NCBI RefSeq assembly: GCF_000304315.1
Contig: NC_018485.1
Location: forward strand, 1,582,501-1,646,500
Reading direction: 5' to 3'
DNA: 64,000 nucleotides
Source: Methylocystis sp. SC2
GTDB lineage: Bacteria > Pseudomonadota > Alphaproteobacteria > Rhizobiales > Beijerinckiaceae
Part shown: positions 19,014 to 29,700 of the stretch, in pieces
Position numbering within the stretch: position 1 is the first letter of the stretch
How the letters are laid out: every line of letters begins with the position of its first letter
The notes under the pieces: model-generated
What the model was told of the DNA's origin: nothing
Databases searched by the model: none
What the model saw: the letters and a program-made list of their open reading frames with translations, nothing else
Program-made: the position numbers and the translations under genes

Positions 19014-19499
19014 TCACTTGGCCTGCACGCTGCGAGAGATCGCGCCTGCGGAGCCCTCGCGGCCTTCGGGACCCAGTGACCCGACATCGTAGGGGCTGTC
19101 CCTGCCGGGCGATCGATAAAGATAGGCGTGTCCCCACGGATCTTTGGGAACGCCCGCGGATTTAAGATAGGGACCGCTCCAGGAGGAAACGCCGGCGGGC
19201 CGCTGCACCAGCGCAGTGAGTCCCTCCTCGGTCGTCGGATACCGTCCGGCGTCGATATAAAAGAGATCGAGCGCGCTGCCGATATTCTCCATCTGAATTT
19301 GAGCCGTCTTCACTTTGGATTCAGAGAGATAATTCAGAACTCGCGGACCGACGAGCCCAACGACCAAGCCGATGATCGCAAGCACGACCAGCATCTCGAC
19401 CAGCGTGAAGCCGGCGCGGCGCCTTGCGGGGCGCATCACTCGGGCGCGGCGCCTCGCAGAGCGATCCAAATCCTTCTGCTGCATTTTTTCTGCTCCCAT
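19014..19499 (-). CDS. gspG: Major pseudopilin GspG
   Basis: A 161-residue protein, the main subunit of the pseudopilus. The leader RPARRRAG is followed by FTLVEMLVVLAIIGLVVGLV with Glu at position 5, then VLNYLSESKVKTAQIQMENI, LDLFYIDAGRYPTTEEGL and KDPWGHAYLYRSPG, all typical of GspG with its calcium-binding C-terminal loop. The ATG at 19499 gives an unusually long leader; one at 19436 would give a normal one. It is separated from the E-J operon. Confidence 0.93.
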   Translation of the reverse strand: MGAEKMQQKDLDRSARRRARVMRPARRRAGFTLVEMLVVLAIIGLVVGLVGPRVLNYLSESKVKTAQIQMENIGSALDLFYIDAGRYPTTEEGLTALVQRPAGVSSWSGPYLKSAGVPKDPWGHAYLYRSPGRDSPYDVGSLGPEGREGSAGAISRSVQAK

Positions 19500-19568
19500 C
19501 CTGAAACCTTAGACGCTTCTTAAGCGCGCCGACTCGCCAGTCGACGCCGCGTCCGCCGGGAAACGACG

Positions 19569-20045
19569 TCAAAGCTCCACGTACACGTCGCAGCCGTAGA
19601 TCGATACCGGATTGCCTTCCGCATCCTCGATTTTGTTCCAGCATTTGCCAATGCCCGAAATCATTCGATAGATGAAGACGCCTTCGGCTTCTACGACGCG
19701 CCTTTCGGGCATGCGCTGCCGACCCAAATAGTTGAAATAGGCCACGGCGATGTCATCGCCGCAGCGGTAGAGCGTTCCGCGGTCGAGCAGAAAGACGCTG
19801 GCGCGGTCCTTCGCATGGCTGATGCAGTAAGAATAGTGCATCAACGCGTCAGGTCTGACGTTGATATCGGCGTGGGCCGGCGATCCCAGGACCAGCGCGC
19901 CCCCCACCAGCAGAAAGACAAATGAGCGCGGCGCGGCGTCTTTGATTTTCGTTGACGAAACTTTGGGCAGAGACGGCTTATCTCGGCGCGCGACGCCGAG
20001 CAGGCTAATCAATCTCGCTCGGAAACGCCGAAAAATAAATCGCAT
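19569..20045 (-). CDS. Small exported cysteine-containing protein, unknown family
   Basis: A 158-residue protein. The ATG at 20045 is chosen for the strong GGAGGTGTG directly before it. A basic N-terminus is followed by a hydrophobic signal (SFVFLLVGGALVLGSPAHA) ending in a good AHA site. The mature region has four cysteines ([32 protein letters not shown]) and many aromatic residues. I do not recognise it. A broken copy of its central part is present at 2035-2149, so the gene was once duplicated on the island. It may be a secreted substrate. Confidence 0.6.
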   Translation of the reverse strand: MRFIFRRFRARLISLLGVARRDKPSLPKVSSTKIKDAAPRSFVFLLVGGALVLGSPAHADINVRPDALMHYSYCISHAKDRASVFLLDRGTLYRCGDDIAVAYFNYLGRQRMPERRVVEAEGVFIYRMISGIGKCWNKIEDAEGNPVSIYGCDVYVEL

Positions 20046-20434
20046 CACACCTCCGGCAATCGAGCCGCGACCCGTCATGTCTATTGCTGTTTCATGGCCG
20101 GCGCAACGCGGAAGAAACGCAGGGCGGCGCGTCCTCGAATGCGCGCTCTGGAATCAAAATGGACTACGCTCTCGATGCAGAGAGAGCCTCATGCGAGGCG
20201 CAACTCTGTTTGAGGCAATTAATGCTCGGTCTATTGCAGATATGTGTCGGCAAGCGTTTCATCGTCGCGCTTGAAAGGGCCGCCGCGCGCCCCAAAAGTT
20301 CGGCGATGAGCACGCGATTCGTTGGATAATGACCTGCGGCTTTTGCGCCGCAGCAGGCGACCGGCTGTCGACCTCGACAGTCCGCCGATCGCCTGCTGCG
20401 TCATTTGCGCGCCGGAGGGCGCGCCCTAACCTGC
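20046..20434. other. Intergenic stretch with a nested hairpin
   Basis: No gene is convincing here. At 20349-20400, CGCAGCAGGCGA pairs with TCGCCTGCTGCG and encloses CTGTCGA/TCGACAG. It lies just past the end of the 650-residue protein gene and may act as its terminator or as an RNA-stabilising hairpin, although there is no T-run. Confidence 0.4.
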
Positions 20435-22387
20435 TCAGAACGGGTTACAGTTCCGATTGGCGCAAGAAGGCCCGGTGATGATCGCGAACCGAGGCTCGTC
20501 CGGCCGCGACAATTCATTGATCGAGTTCTGGCACCAACTGCGCGTTCCCGCCAACGGGCAGGACATGACCTTCGGATCAAACCCCCGGTTGTTGTTCCAT
20601 GCAGGCCATGGAACCTTCGAGTTGGCCTGAATCTGGTATGTTTTCCCCTGCGCGTCCTGAATAGTCACTGTGCAGGGCACCGTTTTCGTCGCAATGGGAA
20701 CGACGATCGTGCGGCTGTAGTTATTCTCGTTAGGGGGGAACGGCGGAAAATCGACGTCAGCGACGTTTTTGCAGATCCCGTATTTGGTCCATTCAGGTCT
20801 GTTCTGCGCTTTTGTATCCCCGAGATTGATCTCGAAGTCCGTGTTGAAATCGGCAGGTTTGGGAACTGGAATGTTATTGGGCAGACCTTTCGGGCCTCCG
20901 ACGGCGACGACAAGCCCCTCTCCTGTGTTGCTCTGAAAGCCGGCGGCATCGTCAACCGAAAACGCATAAGAGTTCGCGTTGAGATACTGGCTTCCATGGA
21001 CCAAGAGCGTGAAGGGGTTGAACAGCAGCCTTTGCGCGGCTGATTGGCCCAATGTTTGACCCAACTGCGCCAACCGCAACACTTGCGCTGGCAGCGCTTG
21101 CGGCAACTGCGGCAGCTGCGTCTCTACGAAGTTATATTGCAGCTGAATATACTGGTTGATCGCCTTCGAAAACGGAGGCCAAGTGTTCGGCGCGAACGGG
21201 TTCAACGCATTGACGCCGGCTCCAATGTTCGTGCAGTAATTGTTGAATGGAACCCACCCGTATACATACTGCATGAGATACAGCTGACCGAGTTCGCCAT
21301 TTAAGTTAGCGGGCAGCGGAAAGCCGCTTTGACAACCTTTGAGCGCCAGATATTTTTGGAAGTTCTCCTTGAAGAAGCTTTCGATGTTCTTATAGAAGCT
21401 CGCCTGCGGACACCCAGCTCCTGTCGTCGTGCAAGCCTTCCATTGAGCGACGAGATCTTTGAGCGCCTGCGAATCCAGAGAATTGGGCGTGAACGCCGTC
21501 TTGTTATTGTTGTTGGCCTTTTGGTTTAGCGCGTCCGTGATGAGGTTATAGGCGCCGGGAAGCCGCGGTCTTGCCTCGGCGTCAAGCGAACCCTTATAGC
21601 GCGGCCATTGCATCGAAGTTCGAAATGTTCTGAGCTTGGTTCTAAAGTCCGAGAAGGATTGCGTGGTGCCCAGGTAGCCGACCGCGCTCTTGTCCGTGCC
21701 ATCATCTTTACAGGGCTCCGTCCGACAAGGGGCCAAAGCGATCGGCAAATAGACCTGGTCCAGGTAGGAAATGTTATATCCGACCTTCAAGTCGATGATC
21801 GCCGGGGGCGACACCGTCGTTTTGACGTTTGCAAATGTGTGCTCGAGCAGTTGAAACGGAATGCCTTCTGCGAAAGCTTCAGTATCCGAGAACAGGTCAT
21901 TGACGGTTGAGGTGCAACCATCGCAGGAGAACTGCATGGATCCGGCCGCAGTTTTCAGCAGTTTCCCCTGATCTTGCTTATGCGCCGCTTCGATTGCTTC
22001 CTTGCTATCGAAAATAACGATACGGCCGCCGTTCCACCAGTCGGCATAGGGGTCTGGATCGTTCAGCAGAGTGGAATACCACGGGACCGTGACGGTGACC
22101 GACCCCTTGGCGGGAATGCCGGTCGTAGAATTGATATACACACGCGAGTAATGGGTCTCTGCGTAGGGCTTCGAAGCATCATTAAAGGCGGCCTGGAGCC
22201 AGGGATCGGGATTCTGAATGCCGGCCTGAATTACCGCCCAGATAGGTCCATCGGTGTTATTGTATATGTGGACCTTTTTATAGCAGTCCGGCGACGGACA
22301 CTGGATGGCGCTTGCGGTTGGGACATAACCTATGACCAGCATCGCCAACAAGCACATATGTTTTATCTTGGGTAATGAGACTTTCAT
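20435..22387 (-). CDS. Large exported protein, unknown family
   Basis: A 650-residue protein when started at 22387. That ATG is preceded by GGGGGGTGTC and gives a signal peptide (HMCLLAMLVIGYVPTASA), whereas the open frame extends 69 codons further without one. The mature protein is rich in N, P, Q and aromatic residues and has many paired cysteines (QCPSPDCYKK, CDGCTS, PCRTEPCKDD, CPLAGTRSWC, CANRNCNPF). That pattern fits a disulfide-bonded extracellular protein. The first domain (VHIYNNTDGPIWAVIQAG, WWNGGRIVIFD) suggests a beta-sandwich. No catalytic motif is recognised. It is a leading candidate substrate of the island's secretion system. Confidence 0.6.
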   Translation of the reverse strand: MKVSLPKIKHMCLLAMLVIGYVPTASAIQCPSPDCYKKVHIYNNTDGPIWAVIQAGIQNPDPWLQAAFNDASKPYAETHYSRVYINSTTGIPAKGSVTVTVPWYSTLLNDPDPYADWWNGGRIVIFDSKEAIEAAHKQDQGKLLKTAAGSMQFSCDGCTSTVNDLFSDTEAFAEGIPFQLLEHTFANVKTTVSPPAIIDLKVGYNISYLDQVYLPIALAPCRTEPCKDDGTDKSAVGYLGTTQSFSDFRTKLRTFRTSMQWPRYKGSLDAEARPRLPGAYNLITDALNQKANNNNKTAFTPNSLDSQALKDLVAQWKACTTTGAGCPQASFYKNIESFFKENFQKYLALKGCQSGFPLPANLNGELGQLYLMQYVYGWVPFNNYCTNIGAGVNALNPFAPNTWPPFSKAINQYIQLQYNFVETQLPQLPQALPAQVLRLAQLGQTLGQSAAQRLLFNPFTLLVHGSQYLNANSYAFSVDDAAGFQSNTGEGLVVAVGGPKGLPNNIPVPKPADFNTDFEINLGDTKAQNRPEWTKYGICKNVADVDFPPFPPNENNYSRTIVVPIATKTVPCTVTIQDAQGKTYQIQANSKVPWPAWNNNRGFDPKVMSCPLAGTRSWCQNSINELSRPDEPRFAIITGPSCANRNCNPF

Positions 22388-22627
22388 ATGACACCCCCCA
22401 ATCGCCGTCCTTGCGACGGCGAGCAGTATATTTGCAGCATTCGCATAGTTTTGTAAAACGTCGAGTTTCGAATTTCCTCCAGCGTAGTTGAGTCCTTGTG
22501 TCACGTTGCGCCCAATTGCAAGAATGCGCCTGTCAGGAGCTATCTTGGCCTGACAATGCGCTTTCAGGAAAATCAATAATTTAGTCGAAGCCATTGTGCT
22601 TCGGAATATTTATTTAAATTGACAATA

Positions 22628-23112
22628 TGGCTTGCAAAGGCCGCCCGCATTTACGCGCCATGTTGGTCGTCGTCCATGTCTCGTCGATGAAGACGCGCTT
22701 TGCAGGATCGAGATCGAGCTGGCCTTCGAACCAGGGCTCGCGCTTCGCCTTCACATCCGCGCGATCTTGTCCGCTCGCATGGGCGCTCTTTTTTTGAACG
22801 TCAGCCCCAGGCGATCGAGAAAATCCAGAGCGCCGCGCGGCGCGCCTTGACGCCGCGCTCGGTCAGGAGTCGCTCGAGAAGCTCGCTGATCGTCATATCC
22901 GGCGTCGCCTCGATCACGAGCAGATCGTCGCGATGCGCGTCCGGCTTGGAGCGGCGCGCCTGACGCTCGCCCGTTTGTCGCGCCCGGCGAACCCACACGA
23001 TTGCCGTCGCCTCGCCGATCCCGAAACGCTCGGCGGCGCCACGCGCCGAAAGCCCCGCCAACGCGGCGTCGATTACGCGATCACGCAAATCCTGGCTGTA
23101 GGCCCGCGCCAT
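22628..23112 (-). pseudogene. IS630-family transposase remnant
   Basis: Read leftward from the ATG at 23112, the N-terminal helix-turn-helix is intact (YSQDLRDRVIDAALAGLSAR, AAERFGIGEATAIVWVRR). A frameshift follows near 22820. The next frame carries LGLTFKKRAPMRADK, and the third part gives FIDETWTTTNMARKCGR with the first catalytic Asp of the DDE triad. It stops there, so the rest of the catalytic domain is missing. Confidence 0.85.
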
Positions 23113-23185
23113 GCTGCGCAGAATCGCACGGCGCGATCGGTTCGGGGATCCTCAGCCGAATCGCAAAACCACGCGCTCCAGCTCG

Positions 23186-23674
23186 TCACAATTGACGGGG
23201 CCAGAGTTCTGCTTCTCTGGGTTCGACCTGCCACGAACGAAAGACCAGGCTGCGGTTCGAGTTGGCATTTTGGATCAACGCAGCGACAATAGGACCTGAC
23301 CAATTTTTTATCGCCGTTGCTTGATCTGTCTCTGCACATAGTGCGTCGATCAAGTTTGGATCAAGCTCGAGAAGTTGGAAGGTCGTCGTCCAGATTAAAG
23401 GTCCAGTGCTGACGCGTTTCAGGCTGCGGTAGTGAGCCGCCGTCGTGCCCTTCCGCTTCGCGCCGATGTGCTCGGAGAGAAATCTCCTTGCCAGTTCGTC
23501 GACCGTGATTGCCGCTCGCTCACCACGACGTTCTTCTGCAGGGTCACCGCCGCGACGCACTTCGGCAAGAGTTGCCTGAGCTAACCCCCTCGCCTGCTCC
23601 GGCGTCAAATGTCCGAACCGGCCCATCGAAAAAGCGTCGACGGCAACCGGAAAGCGTCTCGCGCGTAATGTCAA
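23186..23674 (-). pseudogene. P4-type tyrosine integrase remnant
   Basis: The part nearest the right tRNA repeat reads MGRFGHLTPEQARGLAQATL, then RGGDPAEERRGERAAITVDE and LARRFLSEHIGAKRKGTTAA. This is the junction of the arm-binding and core-binding domains in P4/DUF4102-type integrases. The following residues do not resemble an integrase, and the catalytic RHRY domain is absent. The N-terminal domain is also mostly missing. Its place 65 bases from the attachment-type repeat fits an element integrase that has decayed. Confidence 0.78.
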
Positions 23675-23738
23675 TCATAATCAATCTAATATCGCAGCAT
23701 CGCGTAAGATCGGATAGCGCAGAATAGGCCGTGGATGA

Positions 23739-23785
23739 GACTCTTAATCAGCGGGTCCAAGGTTCGAGCCCTTGTGCGCCCACCA
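23739..23785 (+). repeat. Right attachment-type repeat (tRNA-Lys 3' fragment)
   Basis: This is an exact 47-base copy of positions 1117-1163, from the anticodon loop of tRNA-Lys through CCA. No D arm or 5' acceptor strand precedes it, so it is not a functional tRNA. It marks the far end of the island. Confidence 0.85.
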
Positions 23786-24458
23786 ATTTAAGCAATCCGT
23801 TACGCAAAAATGCGGCACTAGCGGAATTACCTGCAAATTCGCTTGGGAATATTCAGAGTCGCTTCTCTCACTCTCCACAAGGTCCTTCTCTCGCCTCCGT
23901 TTCGTGGCCGCGCCCGCCTATGTCGATGTTGAGGATGACTTAAGACGGCGCGGACTCGTCAGTCCGCGATGGGCGCCGACGCCAAGGCCGTCGCGCAGAC
24001 GATCGCAAGGGCTCTGACCGCGCAACGAACGAGCGGCCGAAACGTAAAAATCTCGCGATCTTCCTCTACTGTCTCGGCTGCGTTTGCGGCGCCGTTATCT
24101 CGGCGTGCGCTCGGACGCGCGATGCGGGCCAAGCCGACGTCGTCTTCGAACGCCCCGCCGACGGGAGCCGCCAATGCACTGGCTCGAAAAACACGAGCGG
24201 GAAATGCAATGACGACGGCGCCGCCGCGCGCGTCTCTACGCTAAAGGACAAGGAGCCGTTGGACGCGCTTCATACGAAAGATCTTCCCAAACCAACCAGG
24301 GATTCTCTCGACCCCGACGCCCCCGCTCCGACTGATGCGCTCAAGCGTATCCTATTCGGTGCGTCGTCGTCTGGCCGTCGATCCAGAATTGCGCGGACCG
24401 ATTTGCGCGTGCGATAACGCTGGCGATCGGCGTCCCCAGCACGGACTGAAAGAAGCTC
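23786..24458. other. Region without a confident gene
   Basis: One plus-strand frame from about 23945 to 24416 stays open. It encodes a hydrophobic segment (LAIFLYCLGCVCGAVISAC) followed by polar residues. It has no usable start codon in that stretch, so it could be a decayed membrane or lipoprotein gene. The frames on the other strand are arginine-rich and unconvincing. Confidence 0.3.
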
Positions 24459-25484
24459 ATGGATCATTCGCGCAATCCCGGATCCCCGCTCCATTTGAAG
24501 CTGGCCAGAGTTTTACTCGGGCTGCTGAACGTCGCCCTGCTCATCGCGGTTGCGCTCGTCCTGCTCCCGCTCGTCACGCCTTATTTCAAGCATGCGGGGT
24601 CATACCGCTGGATTGAATATGTTGAAGTCCTTGACGCGCGGATGATCCGGTGGGTCAAGTCGCTGGTCCCGACCAACTTCAAGGGCTATGAGCTGGCGCG
24701 CTGGTTCATCGTCGCAGGACTTCTCTTCGGCCGCATGTGGGTCGACGCCATGCGACGCAAGATCTCGACCGCGATCTACCATGCGACGGTGCAGCGTGAC
24801 TTCGAGGCGCTGCAGTCCGCTGCCCCGTCCGACGCGCGGGTGCTTGCGCCGGTCAAGGAAAAAATGAAGACGATGGACGCGCGCAACCCCAAGAGCCGCG
24901 CGGAGCTGCTCAAGGTCATGGGCGACGCCAAGCGTCAGCTCGAGTCGATGGGCCGCGACCTCGCCTTTCTGTCCATTGACGTCGTCGACTCGACCAAGAT
25001 GAAGCTCGGCGAGGACAAGACCTTCATCGAGCACGATTTTCGTGAATACAAGGACCTCGTCGACAGCAAGCTCCGCAGCAACGGCTCGCTGAAGGCGGCG
25101 TGGACGCCCGATGGCGTCATGGCCTGCTTTCCCTCCATCGACGCGGCGCTGAAAGCCGCCAAGGACGTGATCGGCGGTCTCGACGCGTTCAACGCCAATG
25201 TGAAGATGATCAAGTCGAACTTCACCGTTCGTTGCGGCATCAACGCCGGGCATGTTTACTACGACGAGCACACGCCGATGGAGGAAATGAGCGACCGCGT
25301 CATCGACATCGCCGGCCATATGCAGAAATATGCGCTGCCGGGCACGATCGCCTGCGCAAAGCAGATCATCGAGCCCGTGCAGCAGCGTGGAGGCTTCAAC
25401 GATGCCGGCAAGGTGGTGGACGGCTACGAGGTCTACCAATGGACTCCGGCGAGCCGTCTGCAGGACGAGCGGGCGGTTTCCTGA
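24459..25484 (+). CDS. Membrane-bound class III nucleotide cyclase
   Basis: A 341-residue protein with two membrane helices near the start (LLNVALLIAVALVLLPLVTP and ELARWFIVAGLLFG), a charged linker with likely coiled coil, and a C-terminal class III adenylate/guanylate cyclase domain. The metal-binding FLSIDVVDSTKMK opens the domain, then AAWTPDGVMACFPSIDAALK, VRCGINAGHVYYD and DRVIDIAGHMQKYALPG. It would make cAMP or cGMP. Substrate residues cannot be decided by eye. It is the first clear gene to the right of the island and stands alone. Confidence 0.85.
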   Translation: MDHSRNPGSPLHLKLARVLLGLLNVALLIAVALVLLPLVTPYFKHAGSYRWIEYVEVLDARMIRWVKSLVPTNFKGYELARWFIVAGLLFGRMWVDAMRRKISTAIYHATVQRDFEALQSAAPSDARVLAPVKEKMKTMDARNPKSRAELLKVMGDAKRQLESMGRDLAFLSIDVVDSTKMKLGEDKTFIEHDFREYKDLVDSKLRSNGSLKAAWTPDGVMACFPSIDAALKAAKDVIGGLDAFNANVKMIKSNFTVRCGINAGHVYYDEHTPMEEMSDRVIDIAGHMQKYALPGTIACAKQIIEPVQQRGGFNDAGKVVDGYEVYQWTPASRLQDERAVS

Positions 25485-25711
25485 CGCCGCCTGCGACGCG
25501 CGGAGGGTTTTCGCGCGCGAAACGATCGCTTGATGCGACGTTCACGCGCGAAGACATCGCGCCGCGGCCGTCAGGCTCATGCGCCGAATGACCGTGGCCG
25601 GCGCGCTCGGGCCTGTTAAGCCTAGCCGTGGAATCCTCATCGTCGATCGGCAAAGTTGAGTAAGTTGCGGCGTTGCGTTTGCGAGTGGGGGCCATCCGTG
25701 GCTTGGCTTAA

Positions 25712-26740
25712 ATGAAATGGGCCTTCTTGCTGAGATCAATCGCCTTGGCGTCGATTTCATTGGCCGACGCCGCCGCTGAGGATGCGTCGACGCGCCCGAC
25801 GGCGACCAGGAACGCTCCAATCGCCACGCTGTCGGCGAAGCCGACGATGATCAATCCCGGCCAAGCCGCGACTCTGGCGTTTTCCGCAACGAACGCCGAC
25901 GTCTGCACGGGTTCGAGCCGCCCGCGCGATCCGAACTTTGTGGTCCGTAAATCGTCTGGCGCTGTCGTCGTGCGTCCCGCCCGCACGACGACGTACACGA
26001 TAAAGTGCAAGAAAGGCGCGGCGTCCACGTCACATCGCGCTGTCGTGACGGTAACGCCGGAACGCATCATCCTTTCCGAGATTTTCGACGGCGCGGTTCC
26101 TCACGCGCCTGACGCACGGATCGAAGATGGCGAGCTTCTCGCTCACGGTTGGAAGTCCGTCTATCACGGCTATGGTTCGAACTCGGTCGCCCGTCTTTTC
26201 GATGGCCAGGCGCTGGCGATACGCCCGAAGGAGTCAAATTCTGGGAACGAAACGCATGCCGGGCTGATCAGTGGGCCGCATCCGTCTTGGCCGGTCGACG
26301 TCAAGGGCGATTTGACCATCGAAGCCTCGCTGCACACAGAGGAGCAGTTGCGTCGGCAGAATGCGCCAAATCCGTGGGAAGTGGGCTGGCTCTTGTGGGA
26401 CTATGTCGACAAAACGCATTTCTATTACTTCATCCCCAAGCCGAACGGCTGGGAGCTCGGCAAGGCGGACCCTGCTTATCCCGGCGACCAGCGCTTCTTG
26501 GCGTCGGGAAATCGACCGATTTATCCGATTCGAAATCGATATGTCGTCAAAATTGTTCAGGCCGTCACCCCGACGTCGACGACCATTTCGGCATTCGTCG
26601 ACGGCGTTCTCTTGACCACCTTCACTGACCGAGAAAGGCCCTATTCGAATGGACTTGTCGGATTTTACTCCGAGGACGCCGCAGCATATTTCCATTCGGT
26701 CGTCGTGACGATTCCTCGCTCCGAAGCGGCTTTGAAATAG
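25712..26740 (+). CDS. Exported protein with Ig-like and lectin/glucanase-like domains
   Basis: A 342-residue protein. The signal peptide (FLLRSIALASISLADAAA) is followed by an Ig-like region of about 80 residues, with TLSAKPTMINPGQAATLAFS, CTGSS, then RPARTTTYTIKCKKG. A C-terminal jelly-roll-type domain follows: EIFDGAVPHAPDARIEDGEL, EVGWLLWDYVDKTHFYYFIP and GNRPIYPIRNRYVVKIVQAV. The latter resembles the concanavalin-like fold of sugar-binding or glycosidase-related proteins. It lies beside the polysaccharide genes and points away from them, so a role at the cell surface is plausible but unproven. Confidence 0.6.
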   Translation: MKWAFLLRSIALASISLADAAAEDASTRPTATRNAPIATLSAKPTMINPGQAATLAFSATNADVCTGSSRPRDPNFVVRKSSGAVVVRPARTTTYTIKCKKGAASTSHRAVVTVTPERIILSEIFDGAVPHAPDARIEDGELLAHGWKSVYHGYGSNSVARLFDGQALAIRPKESNSGNETHAGLISGPHPSWPVDVKGDLTIEASLHTEEQLRRQNAPNPWEVGWLLWDYVDKTHFYYFIPKPNGWELGKADPAYPGDQRFLASGNRPIYPIRNRYVVKIVQAVTPTSTTISAFVDGVLLTTFTDRERPYSNGLVGFYSEDAAAYFHSVVVTIPRSEAALK

Positions 26741-26788
26741 GACGTCGCGGCAGCGTGCGTCAGAGGCGTGCTGCGGACATGCATGCGG

Positions 26789-29700
26789 TCAAAAGGAAAT
26801 TCCGATCGTCGCGTTGAGACCGCCTTGACGGCGGCTCTCCCCGAAGGGGAACAAATAGCCGATTTGCGCGGTCAAGATGCCGTCATAGGCGCGATAGAAG
26901 TCTCCGCCGAGCCATGTGCGCGCGACCAGCGCCGGGCCTGCCCCAAAGGCGAACCGGCGCGTATCCGCGCTGTCATAGGTCGCCATGCCCATTGCAGCCG
27001 CCCCGAGCACGACGCGCGAGTCAGCGTCCCAGTAGGAATAGCCCAGCAAACCCACCGCGTTCTGCAGATACCGACGCTCGCCGGCCCTGTAGGTGCCATA
27101 GGTCGCAAAGCTCGTCAGCGGCTGCCATGCCGTCTCAAGCGGATAGCTCATGTCTGAGGGTTCGATCGCGCCCGCCGCTCCCGCGCTTGGGGCGCTCGAA
27201 TAGGCGAATCCGCCGTAGCCATAGCCCCATGACAAGGCGAGCTGATTGAACGGCGCGTTTCGCGTGAAATAGTGCTGCCACTCGGCGCTCACCGAGAAAT
27301 TGACGCCGTCGAACGGACGCAAGCGCAAACCCAGCCGCGAATAGCTCTCGGTGAAGCGCGTCTGGTCCTGCGACCAAAAGCCGCCGATCAAACCCTCGAG
27401 GCCGAATATGTACGGCAGGAAGCGCCCATCGAATCGGATGACCGTTTCAAAGCTTGGCTGAAGCTGATGCCCGCCCCAGCGTTTGCGACGATCGGCGATG
27501 CCGTTGAACACCAAATTGGTGCGAACGCTCGCATCCGCCTCGACAACCTGCGTTCTGACCACATCTCGATCGCGGGCCGGCCGGGCGCGGAGCGAAGGAT
27601 CGCTCGACCAGCGGTCGAGCGCTTCCCGAAAGAACTGCGACTCTTTCGAGCGATCGACATAGACGCTGGCATAGCCGGCGTTCAGCAACACTTCGCCGCT
27701 GCGCTCGACCGCGAGACTATTCTCAAAGGCCTCGACGGCGGCGGCATATTCCTTCTGACGCGCATAGAATTGGCCAAGCGTCGACCATCCGGCGGCGTAG
27801 CCGGGATGCGTTTGCGCGAAGTCGACGAGTTCGGCGCGCGCGCGCGCCAGATCTCCCTGTTTTTCATACGCCGACGACCTGGCGGTAGCGATTTCAAGCT
27901 CGACCGCCACTATTTGCGCTGGAGGCAAATCTCCCCGGTCAATCGCTTTCACAAAGTCCGCAAGCGCGCCATCGCCGTCTCCGAGCGTCTTACGAAGATA
28001 GGCCCTTTGCGCATAGGCTTGGCCCGTGGCCTTGCCGCGCGCGATGAGCGCGTTTGACGCCCGCAGCGCCTCCTCCGTGTGGCCAAGCCCCGCCAGCGCG
28101 GCGATCGTCACGCGAAAAACGGCTTCGTCGGCTCGGGGGAAAGCCTCCGCCGCCCTGCCATAACGCAGCGCGCTCACCCAATCGCGAGCGGCCAGAGCCT
28201 TGAAGGCCTTTTCGGCGACGAGCGTGTAGCGCGCCTCATCCAGCGCGCGCGCGACGTTGAGCTTCTGATCGGCCGGGAGTCCATATTTCAAGGCCTGCTC
28301 GAAATCTGCGATTGCGCCGATCACATCCTTGGCCTGACGGCGCATGAACCCGCGCTGTGCAAGCACTCTTGGGCTTTGCGGGACAGACGCAAGGTAGCGG
28401 TTCGCTTCGGCAAGCGCCTCAGCTTTGCACCCTTGGCGAAGAAGCGCCGTCAAGAGGAGGAGAACAGGCTCCTCCGCTTCGGGATCGAGACTGCGCGCCT
28501 CTCTTGCCGCGCGCACAGCCTCTTCCGGCCGTCCCGCTTTCAGCGCGTCATAGCCGCTGTTGAGCGCTTGCTGCAGGGGCGTCGCCTGCGCGCCGACCGA
28601 CGGAGCGCCGGGTTCATTGGCGCGTTCCGCCTCCGCGAGCGCGAGTTTTAGCCTCTTCGCTTGCGCGGGATCGAGAGCCGGCTGCGCGAGCGCGGCCCGG
28701 AAGTCCGCAATGGCGCCGCTCAGGTCTCCCGTCGCGCGCCGGCTGTATCCGCGCTGCGCGAGCAACGTCGCACTCGGCGTATTGTCCTTGATGAACGCAT
28801 CCGCTTCCTTGACCGCCGCTGCGGCCTGCCGGGATTTGCTCAACGCCGCCATCAGCGCAAGCAGCGGCGCTTCGGCGTTTGGATATTTGGCGCGCAGGTC
28901 GCGCGCCGCCTTCACCGCACGAGCATAATCGCGTTTCGCGATCGCCGCGTAAACCTCCGCGAGTTCGGCTTGCACAATGCTATCATGCTCAGCCTTGACA
29001 GCTTCCGCGAGCGCATTGCGCAATGGCGACGTTTGGCTTGGCTCAATGTCGGGCGCGGCGAGGGCGGCTTCGAAATCCGCCGCGGCGCCTTTCAAGTCCT
29101 GCATGGCGCGACGCAAATAGCCGCGCTGGGCGAGAAGACGCCCGCTCGCCTTATTCTGCAAGATATAGCGGTTCAGCTCGTCGAGAGCCGCCTGCGCCCG
29201 GCCCTGTCGGCTATAGGCTTCGGCGATCAGCCCGACGGGAGCTTCCGCCTTTTTATCGAGTTCATGCGCCGCGCGCGCCTTCTCTATGGCTTCATTCAGC
29301 CGAGACTCGTTAAAGTCCTTATATGCGGCGCTCATCGCCAGATCGAAGAGCGCGACGTCGACTGCGGCGGCCTGCTCTTGGGTCAGCGCGCCGCTGTCGC
29401 GTGCGCTGCGCAGATCCGCCTCGGCGCCGGCGACGTCCATGAGCCGCTTGCGCAGATGACCACGCTGGGCGATCAGCGCCATCGAATGCTTATGGCTGGC
29501 GACAAAGCCGTTAATGACGTCGACCGCCTCGCCGATTCGTCCCAATTTGTTTAGAATGTCGGCCAGCAGGCGGACGGGCATCTCATATGCGGGCGCGAGG
29601 CTTCGCGCCCGCTGGGCGTATTTAAGGGCGCCATCGTAATCGCCCTTGGCCACACGCGCGAACGCCAAGGCGAGCTCTTGGTAGCCGGGCTGGCCTGGCC

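Noticed and set aside
23739..23785. A second tRNA-Lys gene
   Set aside because: Only the 3' half is present. The 5' acceptor strand and D arm are missing, so it was treated as an attachment-type repeat.
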